64,000 nucleotides of DNA from Tetrahymena elliotti 4EA (Eukaryota; Ciliophora; Oligohymenophorea; Hymenostomatida; Tetrahymenidae), in contig JH720314.1 in NCBI GenBank assembly GCA_000231825.2, positions 682,001 through 746,000 of the forward strand, in the 5' to 3' direction. The stretch's first letter is position 1; every line of letters starts with the position of its first letter. The notes under the pieces were generated by a model. The model made no database searches, was not told the DNA's origin, and saw only the letters and a list, made by a program, of their open reading frames with translations. The translations under genes were made by a program, and so were the position numbers. Shown here piece after piece: positions 47,922 to 61,200 of this stretch.

Positions 47922-49067
47922 TCAAAATAGAAAATCATCTTAGACATTTTGATTTAAATTATCTTCTCCTGCTAAATAATCATCCCCAGTATTTTCTTCA
48001 TTTCCATCTACATCTTCTGGATTTTTTTCTCCTGTTATTTTCAATAACCTGCAAAGCTTTACACTTTTATTATATTAAACTACATAAAGTATATTTTTTA
48101 ATGTTGGTTGATTTACAAATATCGAGGAGTTTTCATAATATTGGCTCCTGTGCTTAATGGTAACCTAGGGTATACGTCATAGAAGAAATAATATACATGA
48201 CCAACAATAATACCTGAAAGATCGCTAACAACACTTTGATTCAAAAGTAACTGCATAAGAATGAAAAACCTATTAATAAATAATTACGTGTTGAATAACT
48301 AGCTAAAATTGATTAATTTTTTGATTATAAAATTTGAATAAAAATCAAATATAAATAAATACCAAGCTAGGTAAGGAGCTTATATAGGAATTAAGCCAAA
48401 TACATGAAACATTGCATTTTTATTTCTTCTGCACCATAAATATAAAATCATAGTTTCAAAGGAGCCTGATAAATTAAATAATCCAAATAATGAAGCAATA
48501 ACCTAAATTTTAAGGGAATTAATTATTTTAATATTTTCATATTCTAGTAGAAATATTTTAAGTAAAAATTTACAGTCAATTATAAAACTCCGATCAATAA
48601 AAAGTAACAATAATTAACTGTGTTTCCCCTAAATGTCTAATCTTCCAATTTACTTGAAAATTTACAACTATTTAAATTTCAAAAAAGAATTATAACATTT
48701 TAGCAATATCTTATGTACAATGCCATTTATTTTCTGCTAATTCTGCTTAGGCTAGTAATTTGTATAAAAAATGTAATAATATTTACAATAATGCAACCTT
48801 AAATAGAGTAACAAGCTTCATATCTCCAAAGTAAAATAAGTCTGTCAATAATCTCCATCCCTTTTTTACATTTTTGATTCAATATTATTATCCAGTATTG
48901 TTGTTTTTAAATTAAAATACTTGAAACTTAAAAACTATCAGCTTGAAATTAAAGTATAAATTGTATGGCTAAACTATTTCTGTATAGGTCATGACCGATA
49001 ACAAAATTATCAAGCCACACATTGTCCTAGTAATAGGTGGAATTCCACTTAAAATATCCTCTAACAT
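47922..49067 (-). CDS. Derlin (Der1-like rhomboid pseudoprotease of ER-associated degradation)
   Basis: Multi-pass ER membrane protein that helps move misfolded proteins to the cytosol. Exons are 49067-48921, 48860-48787, 48667-48574, 48502-48363, 48269-48117 and 48048-47922; all phases agree and give 244 residues. It starts MLEDILSGIPPITRTMCGLI, as derlins do (IP.ITR). GWRLLTDLFYFGD, SSKLEDQTFRGNTVNYCYFL, LWCRRNKNAMFHVFGLIPIQ with APYLAW, and GIIVGHVYYFFYDVYP with TGANIMKTPRYL are the family signatures. The rhomboid catalytic Ser is absent, as expected. The acidic tail (GEKNPEDVDGNEENTGDD) lacks an obvious SHP box for p97 binding. Identity is secure; the subtype is not assigned. Confidence 0.92.
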
Positions 49068-50223
49068 TAATCTATTAAAAATAATTACAATTAGAAATTT
49101 TTAGAATAATAATCAATTAATACAATTTTTGATTATTTTTTTTTCCTTTTATTACTAACCCCTAATTCTTTTCTAAATTCTTAAAAAAGAAAGAAAATCA
49201 ATCAGATGAAACAACCATAAACAAGAATTATGACTGAATATTATAAAAACTCAATAACCTTTTTAAATTTTATAAATAGTTTTGAGCTAATAAAACTCAA
49301 ATTAGACACTTCACTAAACTAATTAATAGAATTCTTTAAAGAAAAATTTTTTAAATTTTTGAATTCTAATTGTTTAAGCTATTTAATATTCTAATATATA
49401 TAAAATATTTAATTTATTTTTAGACATTTCCCTATCTTGATATATATCTTCATTAATTCAATAAATTATTTACTAACTTTATATTCTATTATTTACTATT
49501 TTCTTAAAAAATATCAATTTTCAAAATTAATCATCTGAAAGATATTAATTAAGACATAGAATAAATTAACAATTTAAATAACATATTTCAGACATAATTT
49601 CCTCCTAAAACTATTAAATTTTTTTTTTCTACTTGTATTTTCTATAATGAATCATTTTATTTTCTAAAGAATTGAAAAAAAAATAAATTAAATATGATCA
49701 TACATACCGTCATAAAGTGTTTATTCCTATTTTTCAAAGAATTAAAACAGCTTATGAGGTTAGTTAATCCTTGAAATAATTTAGTTGAAAGTAATTCGCT
49801 TGTAAGATCAATAATAGTTATGATTAAATATGATAAACCTCCTTTGAAATCAAATTAATTAAAAAAAAATTGTTAATGTTAAATGAAAATCATTAACTTA
49901 ACAAATAGATCAACTAAATACTAATTTATTTGATTTTAAATTATAAAATTTTAAATAAAAAGTAATATATAAATTTATTCAATTTCATATTTTTAAATTG
50001 ATTTAAATATTTTATATTTGATTTTATAATTATTTAATTTTATTAAGATAATAACTTGCTAAATAAATTTATATTTAACATTTATTTTTTTTGTGAATGT
50101 AGATTAATATAATTATTGATAGCTTTTATAAAAATACATTGTATTAAAAATGTTTGTTAAAAATTTATTAGATTATAGATTATTTATTATATTTATATAA
50201 ATATTTTATTTTTAAACTATCAA
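49068..50223. other. Intergenic spacer
   Basis: About 1.15 kb of very A+T-rich sequence upstream of derlin. No coding frame or RNA is recognised. Confidence 0.6.
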
Positions 50224-50946
50224 TCAATCTACAGATGGCTTTATCTTAGCTTTGAAATTTTTAAATTAGGTTCTTCTGATATTTAATTCATTTTCATTTT
50301 TAACATCTTTAAAACCCAAAACTTACTTTTAAAAATATTATAAAATTGAATAAAAATTTTTTATGTAAAAATTATTATTTACCATTTATTTTAAAGCTTA
50401 GAATCTAGAAAGATCTCTAACACGAATATATTCATTATCAAATATGAATTCATCAACTAACCTACCTTCTTCTAGTTTTGGATTATCTTAGTATTTTATA
50501 GCTAAATTTATAGTACTTCCTTGAGCGGAATTTACTAATCTTTTTGTAAAGTCTTCAAATTATTCATATTACTTTTGATAGTTATTAAAACAAGCATTTT
50601 AAAATTGTGTTTTCATATATCATTGTGTTAAATTTACATCATATTCACTTTACAAAGGAGCATCATATACTGGAAAACTGATGTGACTTGGATTTATTCT
50701 TGATATCTAGAATTTGTTTGATTTTGAAAAATTTTTAATAAATTCCAATTTATTATCTTAATTGCTTGAAAAAAGGAGCAAAACATTTTACAATATTGGG
50801 AGTTTTCATATTCAATTATCCAAATCTGAAGTATTTCTTATCTAAATAGCTAAATACCATAATTATAAAAAGTGTCTTAGCTGCTACTCTCCCATAGGAT
50901 GCACATTAATTTATATCTCTTTTGAGTAGGTATTGGTTTTACTCAT
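50224..50946 (-). CDS. Doubtful gene or pseudogene, unrecognised
   Basis: Parts of this stretch are clearly coding-like (SRINPSHISFPVYDAPLQSE, FEDFTKRLVNSAQG, NPKLEEGRLVDEF, NEYIRVRDLSRFQ). A spliced model starts at ATG 50946 (MSKTNTYSKEIQINVHPMGE) with introns 50765-50857, 50572-50637 and 50326-50382, giving 168 residues. All three introns are multiples of three. The first two contain TGA and also read as plausible protein (EYENSQYCKMFCSFFQAI in a shifted frame; MKTQFQNACFNNYQ after TGA). So the locus may instead be a decayed gene with a premature stop and two frameshifts. An overlapping frame from ATG near 51013 (MQFDYKKLLPYFPKIIRTYY) is also open. Confidence 0.45.
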
Positions 50947-51715
50947 AATATGTCCTGATTATTTTTGGAAAATATGGGAGCAATTTTTTATAATCAAATT
51001 ACATTTCTAAAAAAAATGATTGAAATATGAAATGCAAATGAAAAATTTAACAATTAAAAAAATTAATTTTTATATTCAAAGTTTAATTTTTTTACTCAAA
51101 AAAAAATTAATTAAATAATAATGTTGTTTTCATCAAATTAGTAGATATATTGATTTTTAATTCTAAAACATAATTGAAGAATTTAACTACAAATAGGTAT
51201 GTATCTTTATGATATCTTAAAAAAAATAAGATAGAATAATTAATTTTATTTATTAGTTTATACATATATATATATATTTTAATATTAATTTTAAAATGTT
51301 TGATAAGGGTGGGATGATTGATTTAGTTTGGCTAGAAAGAGATGTATATAAAATTGCTTATATATTCTAATTAAAGTTTATTATGCTAAAGTATTTTGAA
51401 AACTCTTCATCAATAACTGATAGTAGATTTATTGATTTTAAATTCTAAAATAAAACTGAAGAATTTAACTTTTAATAAGTATGTCTCTTAAGAGACCTAA
51501 AAAAATTTATAAAAAAAGTTTAAATATATTACAAAGTAGAATGATTAATTTTATTTATTTATTGGTTTATTCATATTTTTTAAATATTTTTGTATATTGT
51601 GTTGAAATGATTATTTAGTTTTGCTGTGAGAGGCTATAAAAAGTTAATAATCAAATAACTAATATATTCTAATTAAAATTTGATAAAGATTCCGATTTAT
51701 TATGCTAAAGTATTT
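50947..51715. other. Intergenic region made mostly of a diverged direct repeat
   Basis: About 770 bp. Most of it consists of the tandem direct repeat listed separately (51140-51410 and 51421-51729). A dinucleotide TA run lies at 51265-51277. No gene is supported. Confidence 0.6.
51140..51410. repeat. Diverged tandem direct repeat, copy 1 (copy 2 at 51421-51729)
   Basis: Both copies begin AGTAGAT(A/T)TATTGATTTT, continue GAAGAATTTAAC, AATTAATTTTATTTATT and TATATTCTAATTAAA, and end TTATGCTAAAGTATTTT then AAAACTCTTCAT. Copy 2 has insertions of about 40 bp in total. The end of copy 2 covers the last codons of the four-TM gene (stop at 51716), so the unit arose from that gene's 3' end plus flank. 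Confidence 0.8.
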
Positions 51716-53127
51716 TCAAAACTCTTCATATAGATCTGATTGAAATTGATTTGTTTTATCCTAATTCTTTTTTTCTATCTTGCTATCTTTTTAGTTGTAA
51801 TCTTTTAAGATGCTTGAAAGATTTACAGGCTTAGGAGATATTATTCTTGAATAAATGTTGTTTATTTTTTCTTCGTTCATTAGTGAGAGCTATTGTTTTT
51901 CAAAGGTATTCAAGAGTTATATTTAATTTTTATTATTAAGTTACAGCATATCAGATGATTTTGAATTATGAATACCATTTTCTTAGTTACCAGTTTATTT
52001 TTAATTTTATGAAAATGATTTTTTTTATTAAAAGGAAATATTTGTAAGAGATTCTTGAGTTTTCAGAGCATCTGATATCAAGTTTTAGTAGTTGGTGTAC
52101 TTTTAAATTTCATTAATTGAGTAAAACTAAAATACCCATCCTATAAGTAATATTATTCCTAAAGATAATCCTGACATCAAAATTAAATACAAAATAGGGC
52201 CAGTTTTTTAAGATAGTAGACTAAAGCAGCTCTCGTTTTTTAAAGAATTATACTCATTTACCTTTTATTTGTTGTTGAATAAAAATTATTAATATTTTGT
52301 TATTAAGCATAAGTAAACAAAAATTATTTTTAAATTTATAAAATAATTACATCACGAAAAAGATAGAAGTCTGAAGGAGAACAAATGTTAGAACATTGCC
52401 AGTTGTTTTCTAAGTACTTAATTATTTCAATAGATTTACTATTCACTTATTTGGTTGCAAAATCACATTAAAGTAGACTTGTATAGCCTTAAGGGCTTAT
52501 TAAAGCTTGAGGATATTTTTTTTAAAATAAATATGTGTCTTATTGTTTAACTTAGCAAGGGCATTATGAACTACAAAATAAACTAGAAACTAATTTATAA
52601 TCTTCTAGAATATCTTCACTCCAAAATAAAGCATAATTGCTTTCACATTTAAGTGATTAATCTTATTTCGCAGAAGATGAATTGAGTGAAACTATACTCT
52701 CGAATAAGCCTGTAGAGATTGATGATACTAATATTAAAGAGACAATAATAACTAGTGAGATTGCATGAAAAAACATTAGAGGTATTTTATCAAGTTTTCT
52801 TATTGAAAATGTACTTATAAATATAATTAAAAACGACAATAAAATCTAAAAATGAAATTAATTTTAAATAAATTTAGGGAGATGCCCATTCCAGCTTTTT
52901 CCACCATGTTCTAGGAAGTGTAGTGATATTAAGATTACTATTGTAGATAAGATCATGCTCAAATATTAAACTACTTTAATAATCTTTATACCACATTAAA
53001 TAGTAAATGGGTCTTCTTTTCTTTCAAGTAAAATATCATTTTCATATTGATCTTTTTAATATTCTTTATCAATCACTATAACTTGCTACTACTTTAAGTC
53101 TTCTTCATTAATCTACTCACTGTTCAT
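51716..53127 (-). CDS. Four-transmembrane protein, tetraspanin-like topology
   Basis: ATG 53127 gives MNSEQINEEDLKQQQVIVID. Exons are 53127-52351 and 52261-51716; phases agree and give 440 residues. Membrane segments lie at about 54-73 (YLSMILSTIVILISLHFL), 94-108, 120-140 (FHAISLVIIVSLILVSSIST) and one at the start of exon 2 (ILYLILMSGLSLGIILLIGW). A large Cys-containing loop lies between TM3 and TM4 (LFCSSQCPCQVKQ, LQCDF, WQCSNICSP), as the second extracellular loop of tetraspanins. The CCG motif itself is missing. The tail of about 140 residues is Ser/Gln/Asn-rich, much longer than usual, and probably cytoplasmic. The class rests on topology, not on motifs. Confidence 0.65.
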
Positions 53128-54038
53128 TTTATAACTTTTATATAAATTTTTAAAATCTACTTTGCCTTTAATTTCTTTTTATTTTAAATGAATTAATTAA
53201 TTATTCAATTTTTTTATAAAAAATATCAAAATTGTATTATTAAATAATAGTCTTGTAACCAACTAGAACTTTTATCAAAATATTACTACATACTCAATAA
53301 TATGAATTATAAGAAATATTAATATAAACAATTAATTAAGTTTACTAACAAGATTTTAACAAAACGCATTTATCATTTTATTTAAGACTTTGATTAAAAT
53401 TATTAATAACATAAAATAAAGTGTCATTAAATTGCCGATGCACCTCTCAATTAAATCATATAAAAATAAAATTTATTAAATCATTTATGAAAATTAAACA
53501 TACTCAAATTTTAATTAGATTTTATGTTCATATTATTAAATTAAATAAGTAGATGACGATAGTAATCTATGCAATATTATTTTAATTTAATAAGGAATAT
53601 TAAATATTTCATGAGGTTGGGCACAGTCATCAGTTTTTAAGGCATAGAAAAATTAGTGTTTTTCAGAGTGAAAAACATGGATTTTTCTTAAAATATCAAT
53701 GTAAATTAATTTTAATTTTAAGATTTAAAAATTATGTAATTATAAAGACTTTTAAGTATGAGCTAATAAATGAGAAATATTTTAATTGATAAAAAATAAT
53801 TTTTCTATTTAGTTATCAGGAAAAATATAAACTACAGATCAGAAAAGTATTGTTTAAAAAATTTTCTTTTGAGTAAAAAAGTGCTTATTGTTTAAGAGAT
53901 CGACTAATTAAGAGACTCTTTTCTAATATTTGATGAAAATAAAAGATATTCATGAAGAACTCAGAGTTTAATAATCAATTAAAAGCATCAAATTTTATTT
54001 AGATAACTCAAAAATAATATAATCACAAAAGTATTAAA
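53128..54038. other. Divergent intergenic region
   Basis: About 910 bp between divergent genes, A+T-rich, expected to carry both promoters. No further feature. Confidence 0.6.
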
Positions 54039-54445
54039 ATGGATATCGAAAGATTAGGTAAAAATCAAAAATAAAAAAGGTGATCGATCAATTAAACATT
54101 TTTCGAATAAATAGGTATTGATAAAATTAAGACCAAGCAAACAAAGGTCAGTCGTCTCCAAAAAATGGATGAAGAGTTAGAATTCAATAATGAAAAAATT
54201 GGTAATTAGTTAGTTAAAATAATATGAATAGATTTTAAAAAGATATATAAATGAATAATAAATAGATAACTTGCACTCATTAAATACATTTTTAGAAAGA
54301 TATAATGAATACATCAAGAAAACTTCTAGATACAATACAAATAGTAATTCAAATTGTTTTCTAAAATCATTTCTTCTAACAATATTTTTAATTCAAAATA
54401 GTTAATCGTGCTTTAAATGATGATTTCGATGATACTCTTGTATGA
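54039..54445 (+). CDS. Small coiled-coil protein, 65 residues
   Basis: ATG 54039 begins MDIERLGIDKIKTKQTKVSR. Exons are 54039-54057, 54115-54201, 54296-54343 and 54402-54445; all four phases agree and TGA is 54443-54445. The middle (LQKMDEELEFNNEKIERYNE) is a charged helix with heptad spacing. The end (RALNDDFDDTLV) is acidic. Four exons in 400 bp, with every intron carrying GTAA and a ...TAG acceptor, make chance unlikely. Family not recognised; small adaptor subunits of larger complexes look like this. Confidence 0.65.
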
Positions 54446-55289
54446 TAAAATTAATGAATAAATATGCATTTTTTAAATATATTGTAAATATTTTCTATGT
54501 TTTGCCTTTGCAAAGCCTTATCAAATGATTTGTAATTTTTATTCATCCCTGTTGATGAAAATTCTCCATTTCTTTCTTCAATCATCAAATATTAAAGTTT
54601 TATCTTTTGATAGATCATATAAAAAATAGATCTTCTGATTTTTACTGATATTAACCAATACTATTATCTTCATTACAATAAATTCTTGAATCTTAAAGAT
54701 TTTTTCAAAAATGAATATCTATATTGAAATAAATTTTATTATTAATACATTTTATTTTCCTTAATGAGAGAAAATCTAAATAAAAAAAAGAAGTAGAAAA
54801 ATATTTATTTTTCTTGGCATTAATAATCTTTTAAAAACACAAAAAACTTTATTAATTAAAATATAAGATATTCATCATTAATTACTAATAAGCATTGATA
54901 AATATTTAGTTTAAAGAAAAAAACCTTCAAAATTAATATATGATACAGTGAAGGCTTTAGAAGTAATATTGAATTCTTTCTTTTAATGATATTTTTTATT
55001 TTGTAAATGGATAAACCAATGAATATTGATTAAAATGTTAGAATGAATAGTAAATGAAGATTAGATTTACTTATTATAAGCAATAGATGATATATAGATC
55101 TGATTTTTATACATTTACAATTAATATAAAAGTTGAATGAATCTTTAAAAACATTATAGTTTATTTGAAAATATTAATTAACTGAATTTGAATTTGATTG
55201 GAGTTTTTGTTTTAATTGATTTATTTGGTTTCAAAAATGTTATGTTTTAATATTTATTTTGAGTGACAAAAATTTCAGAAAAAGTATTT
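54446..55289. other. Convergent intergenic region
   Basis: About 840 bp between the 3' ends of two convergent genes, A+T-rich. No gene is seen. Confidence 0.6.
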
Positions 55290-58200
55290 TCATTTTCTGG
55301 TAGGCACTTTCTTTAAAGTGCTATTTCCTTAGATAGGAGCTTGGAATTTGTTTACTGAACCAGATCTTTTACCTTCTTCAAGTTCTCCGATTCTTCTGTT
55401 AAGTCTTTAGACTTGGACATCAAACTACTCTTTAGCGAATTTAAGTTCCTATAAATATAAGAATAATTATTAGATTAATCAAAATAAAATAATGTATGAT
55501 AATTACTTTATTATCTCTTTCAAGATTATATAGCTAGTCAATGAGATTTTATTCTTCTCTTCTCTATCTATCTAACTTGTCTTTTAAGTCTTTTATAAGA
55601 AGATCTTTCTCAAGTATTATATTCTACTTTAAGTCATCAGGGTGAATCTTAGCTTATGAAATAGAATCTATTTGGTTATTTAATTTTAAGTTATTAACCT
55701 TGAGTTCCTTTATCTATTCTTCTAATTTTGTTTTTTCTTCCTTGATCTTCTTTAATTCTAAATCCTTAGATCTTAAATGTTGATTGAGTGTATTCTTTTC
55801 ATCTTCTAGTTCAAAAATCATGTCCTTAAGCTCACTAACTGCTTCTACCTAATAAAAATTATAATTTTGTCAGAATATTTTTTTGATATTTAGTAATTAA
55901 TTACTTATTGATTGAAATTTGATGATGAACCTTGTTTGCTGATAGGAGTCATATCAAGGCTAGTTTTGTTCATTTACTTCTTAAGTTATGTCTCAAGAGA
56001 TTTACATTATTCAGACTTAAGGTTCAACTGTTTCTAGATCTTATCCTTTTCATCCTTAATGTTACTTAATTATGCTTTGAGCATATCGTTTCTCTTTTAG
56101 AGATCTTCTTCTTTCTTATTTTATGATGGTAAATTAGAAACTTATCCAAACTTCTCTTTAGTAGATTATGGCTTAAATCCATCACTTCTATCAATATTAG
56201 GAACATCTCCCTTTCCTTTAATGATTATGAAATAATCAATGAAAAAATTAAAATTATTAAAAATAATTTACCTTTAACATCAAGTTCAGCTTGATATTCT
56301 GATTAGATCTCTTATGTTTCTAAATTATTTACTAAATAGAATACTTTGATAATGTTTAGAGGTTACTAGTCTCCACTTAGATTGTATTTAGTTCCTTGGG
56401 TAGCAGGAGCATATACAGGCTTAGTAAATAAACTAAAGTCCTCTGGTCTTATCTTTAAGTCATATCTATCGAAAACCTTCTTTAAATTTCCAACTGTGAT
56501 ATTTCCAGTTTATCTTTCTTGGTTATTCTTTAATTCCTAGATCAAATTAAATGAAGGATTTTCCTTAATGAATCTTCTAATTTGGAAAGCAACATCTTAA
56601 GCATTTTAGAAGTCTGATTTTTTAAAGGGCTTTAGGAAATTTTCTTCATCAAACAAGTCATCTGACTTTAATCCTTACTTCTTGATGAATTCAATTTTTT
56701 CTAAGAGTTCTTTCTTTTCAACTTCAATTTTCTTTAGAGTTTCAAGAACTTTTTCTTTTTCTTATTATTCTTTTTTCAATAATTTCTTCATGTCAAGAAC
56801 TGCAATATTTTAACTTTCTTATTCTACTCTTGCTCCTTATTTTATCTTTTCCTTCTACAAATCCTTTGATTGTTTATTTTCTTAAATTTGAAGATAATCA
56901 ACATCACTTTTGGTTGAGTTAAGCTATTGTTTTAACTGCCTAATTGTTTTAAGAGCTTCTTTCATTTCCTATTCAAGTTTCTCATTTTCTTTCTTCTATT
57001 GATCTACTTTACTATTAAGCTCTTTATTATCCTTCTTAACTTATAAGACTTTATCTCTGTATTGATCTTCTTTTTCTAAGTTTTGCTCTATTGCCTTCTT
57101 ATAGTCATTAGCTAATTCAGTTTATTATCTTCTGATTTCCTAAATATCTTTATCTCTCTTCTTCAAGAGCTTATCTAAACTAGATACCTTAGCCTCTAGT
57201 TCTTAAGTTTGATTGTTTCTTCTTTCTAAAATAAGCTCATCTTCTAATTATCTAATCTTTTGCTCAAGCTTTAAAAATACAGATAAATATTTTATCAAAT
57301 AAAGAAATGAGAAATTTTACTTCAACTAGTTTAGATTCTAAGGTCTTTTTAGATATTTCTAGACTATCCTTCTAGTTTTATAGCTATTCTAGTTGCCTGT
57401 CCTTTTAATCTAAAGTTTACCCAACATCATCCCAATATTAGTTATTGTTGAAATGATTGCTACTTTAAACAACTAAACTGGGGTTTTATCCACCAAAAGT
57501 ATTAGGAGCAAGGTTGATTTAAGTTATCAAACGACGAATTTCTTATGAATCTTTTTCTTTTTCAATACGATAATCTCTCTTCATTTTTTCTATGAGCAAA
57601 TCTTTTCTCTCTATTTCATGGTTCTTATCATCTATTATACTTTGAAGAGTGCTAATAGTTTTTTGAGCAGCTTAAGCTAATTTTTCTCCTTCTTCATTGA
57701 ATATTTAAGCTTACTAAACACGAGAAGGTTGATACTCATTATTTGATCTAAATTATATTCATGAAATAAGAGTCAGTTAACAAAATAAAGTGTTAAAGTT
57801 ACCTCTTGATTTGAAGATTAAGTTCTTTGATCTATTTAGAATATCTTTCATTTTCATCCTTTAACCTCATTTCTATATCTTTAGCTTATTACAATTGTGA
57901 TTTTAAATCTTGAATTAATTCAGATTCATCTATATTCTCACCAACCTTTTGGCCAGGAGTTCTTGGCTATGGTGTATCTTTATTCATTCTAACAATACCA
58001 ACAAGTTTATTAGTTTTACCTGCATCTCTTCTTAATTTGAGTAAAGCTTCTTCTTCTTTATCTTTAGCTACTTTATCATTCATAACCATTTCCATAGCTT
58101 CTTGATGCTTTTAACGCCAGAATTATTCTCTGTCATTGAATTTTTTATTGACTTATTCAAGTTCGTTTTCCAATTACTTAACATGTTCTAAATGTTATCT

Positions 58201-61200
58201 AGTGATTCTAGAGAAGTATTCTTCCTTTTCTTTAGCTAATTCTTAATCTCTCTTAGCCCTATTAGTTTAATTATAATAATAAGTCTAAATAAAATATCAT
58301 TTGTTGTTAAAATTTACTTCATCTCTAAAAGTCTCTGTTCAGAAACTTGCATAGATAATTCAATAATTCTCTAATGAAGTTCATCTGGATATTCATTTTA
58401 TAGATCTCTTTTAAGAGTATCATATTATGATTCAAGAGCCTCAAAGTAATCACACTTAACTAAAATAAATAAATAAATAAATAAAAGATCAAATAGGATA
58501 GAATAAAGAATAGTAAATTACTTGCTAATTCATGATTTTCATCTCTAAGTTTCTTGTTTTAGATTTCTAAGTTCATTTTCATGGAAGATAATTCATTGAT
58601 ACGTGAATACATTTCATCTATTTTGCTCATGTTGATTGTTGGAAGTATTCTTGATCTTAATTCAGTAATTTAGTCTTCATATTCTGTGATCTTTTAACGT
58701 AATATTTCACGAGTTTCAATTGAGTCATCTTTGCTTTCTGCTAACTCATGTTCTAAAATTTAAACTTCATATTATTACTTTTCATAATCATGGATCAAAT
58801 TATCATATTTAATATTTATTTAAGCCTGATTAAATCTTGAGACCATTAGGGAATGTTAGAGCTTACCAACAATTGCTTTTTCATCAGATAAAGATTGAAG
58901 ATCCTTAATCGTTTCATGTAAATGTTCAGATTCGAATTTCTTTCTCTCTAAGGTAATTAATAAATCTTTAACTTAATTACTTGAAAACTCATGCAAGTCT
59001 TTAAGAATTTTATTTTAGCTTCTTAATTCGACATTTTCCTTAAGAACTCTCTTATTTAAATTATGGATTTATTTAGCTCTAAATTTAGTTTCACTACCCT
59101 AAATGATATTTAGATACTTATAATTCAATCTTTGAGCTTCATTGTATTTTTTCATAATGCTTAAGATTTCACCTTCTCTCTCATTCAATCTAAAATAATA
59201 AACAGTTAAATTAAAATTAAATAAAAAATATTTTTACTGAAGTTGGACTCTTGCATTTTCTTTCTTAGACAAGTTGAGAGAGAACATCAAAGTATCACAT
59301 CTATTTAGAAGATTCTTTTCCTTAATTTCCATTAAACTAATCTTCATTTCTAAACGAGCCTCCTTTGGTAGAGCTTGAATATCCTAGCCTTCAACATTGT
59401 CATAGCTAGTTTGTTGCTTTTACATTTCTCTAATTTTATCACTGATTTTCTTCATTTTTTGAATTTTATTTTTCTCTACAGTAGCTTACTTAATATAATT
59501 CAATAGCTCATTATATTCTATATAACCATTACTGTCATTATCAATATCACGGAACAATAGTTTTATTTATTCATCACTTATATCTACTTTCAGGTTTTCA
59601 AATAAACCTTTAAATTCTCTTAAAGATATTTTTTCATCTCCGCTGTTATCAATGTAATTGTACAAATCCTTGATATATTATCCTTACTAATGTATGGCTT
59701 CATCAATTTTCAAGACCAACTACTTCTACCAGCTCAACTCTTCTACATTCATTAATATTTGTTATCTATATTAAAATAATCAAATTTTTAATTTAGAAAA
59801 TGCTTTAATTAAATTAATTACCTCATAACATCTTAAATAATATTTTCGAAAAGGGCATGGAATTCACTGTAAGTGATTTTTCCATCACCTGATGTATCAG
59901 CAATTTTAAAGACATAATCTACTGTATCAGCTTCTATGTCCTTAATGAGAGATTAAAGTGTAACTAACATTTCATCCTTAGTAACTTCACCACTGCGATC
60001 TTTGTCAAATGCTTGGAATGTATCACTGATACTTAGACCTGCTTGCTAAATCTTTTCCCAGAGAGTGAAAATTACTTATTCCTAAGATTTCCTAATTGTT
60101 AATCCTTGTCTTCTCATTTTTCTTGAAAATTCTTTTAAGTCAATTTTATTGTTGCCATCAAAGTCCATAAATCTATTTTGTTGATTTTACAAATATTTGA
60201 GATTTATTTTTTAAAGATAAACTTATTTTACCTGAAAAGGATTTCTATTTCTTGATTGCTGAAATCTACCTTAAGTTTCTTCATGGCTAATTAGAATTCT
60301 GATGGATTGAGCTCACCATCTCTGTTATCATCAATTTAAGAGAATACTTGCATAGGTGAGATATTTTTTTATTGCATTTTGCTTACTAATTTTTACATAG
60401 CTTATTGATACTTTCTAAAGCTTTGGTCAGACATTTCTAACATTTTTTTAATTAACTCAGTTTCGAGTTGCAGTTCAACCATTTCATCTTCCATAATTCT
60501 TATTCTAGTATTCTTTTCATCCAATTCTCTTTCATAATCTGAAAAAATAAAATATTAATAAAAGCATCAAAGGAAGATTTATTTACTTTTTAATTTTTAA
60601 ATCTAAGAGAGGAGAGCAGTGTTCTTTTCCTTGATATTAGCTAAGTCATCTTGAGATTTTTCAAATTTATTTCTGAGAATGTTGTGCTTAGACTTAGAAA
60701 TAGAATTCTAGCATTCCTAAAGCAAGACCTTAAGATAGTGAGATGCTTTCTTCTTCCAATCTAGTAAACTGTGAATCTTATTAATGAGCTATTCTTCTTT
60801 ATTCTTAAAATCAACACTCATGTTTTTATAAGATTCATTCAATTCGTTGTATTCGTCTTACAAGCAAGAATACTTTCTTGAAATTCTTTATTTGAAAATA
60901 TAAAAAATTATACATTTGTCTGAATAAAAAATAACAATTTTTACTTAATTAAAGTAACATCTAATTTTGAAATTTTGTGAGTTAATTCAGCAATTTTTTG
61001 TAATTATAAGTTTTTGTCATTCTTCATATGAAGTTCGTTCATTTTTTTGTATTCAGTAAGTTCTTCTTTTAGCTTTTAGACTTCAGCAGTTTTATCAGCT
61101 AATTAAGAATCATAAATTTTTACATTTTCTTTTAATTTGGTTGTATCTTCATAATATTTCTCATATAGATTATCTTGAATACGCAAGCAATTTTGTAGTT

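Noticed and set aside
50572..50637. Selenocysteine recoding of TGA
   Set aside because: The flanking peptide resembles no selenoprotein known to me and I could not identify a SECIS-type hairpin downstream; splicing or gene decay is simpler.
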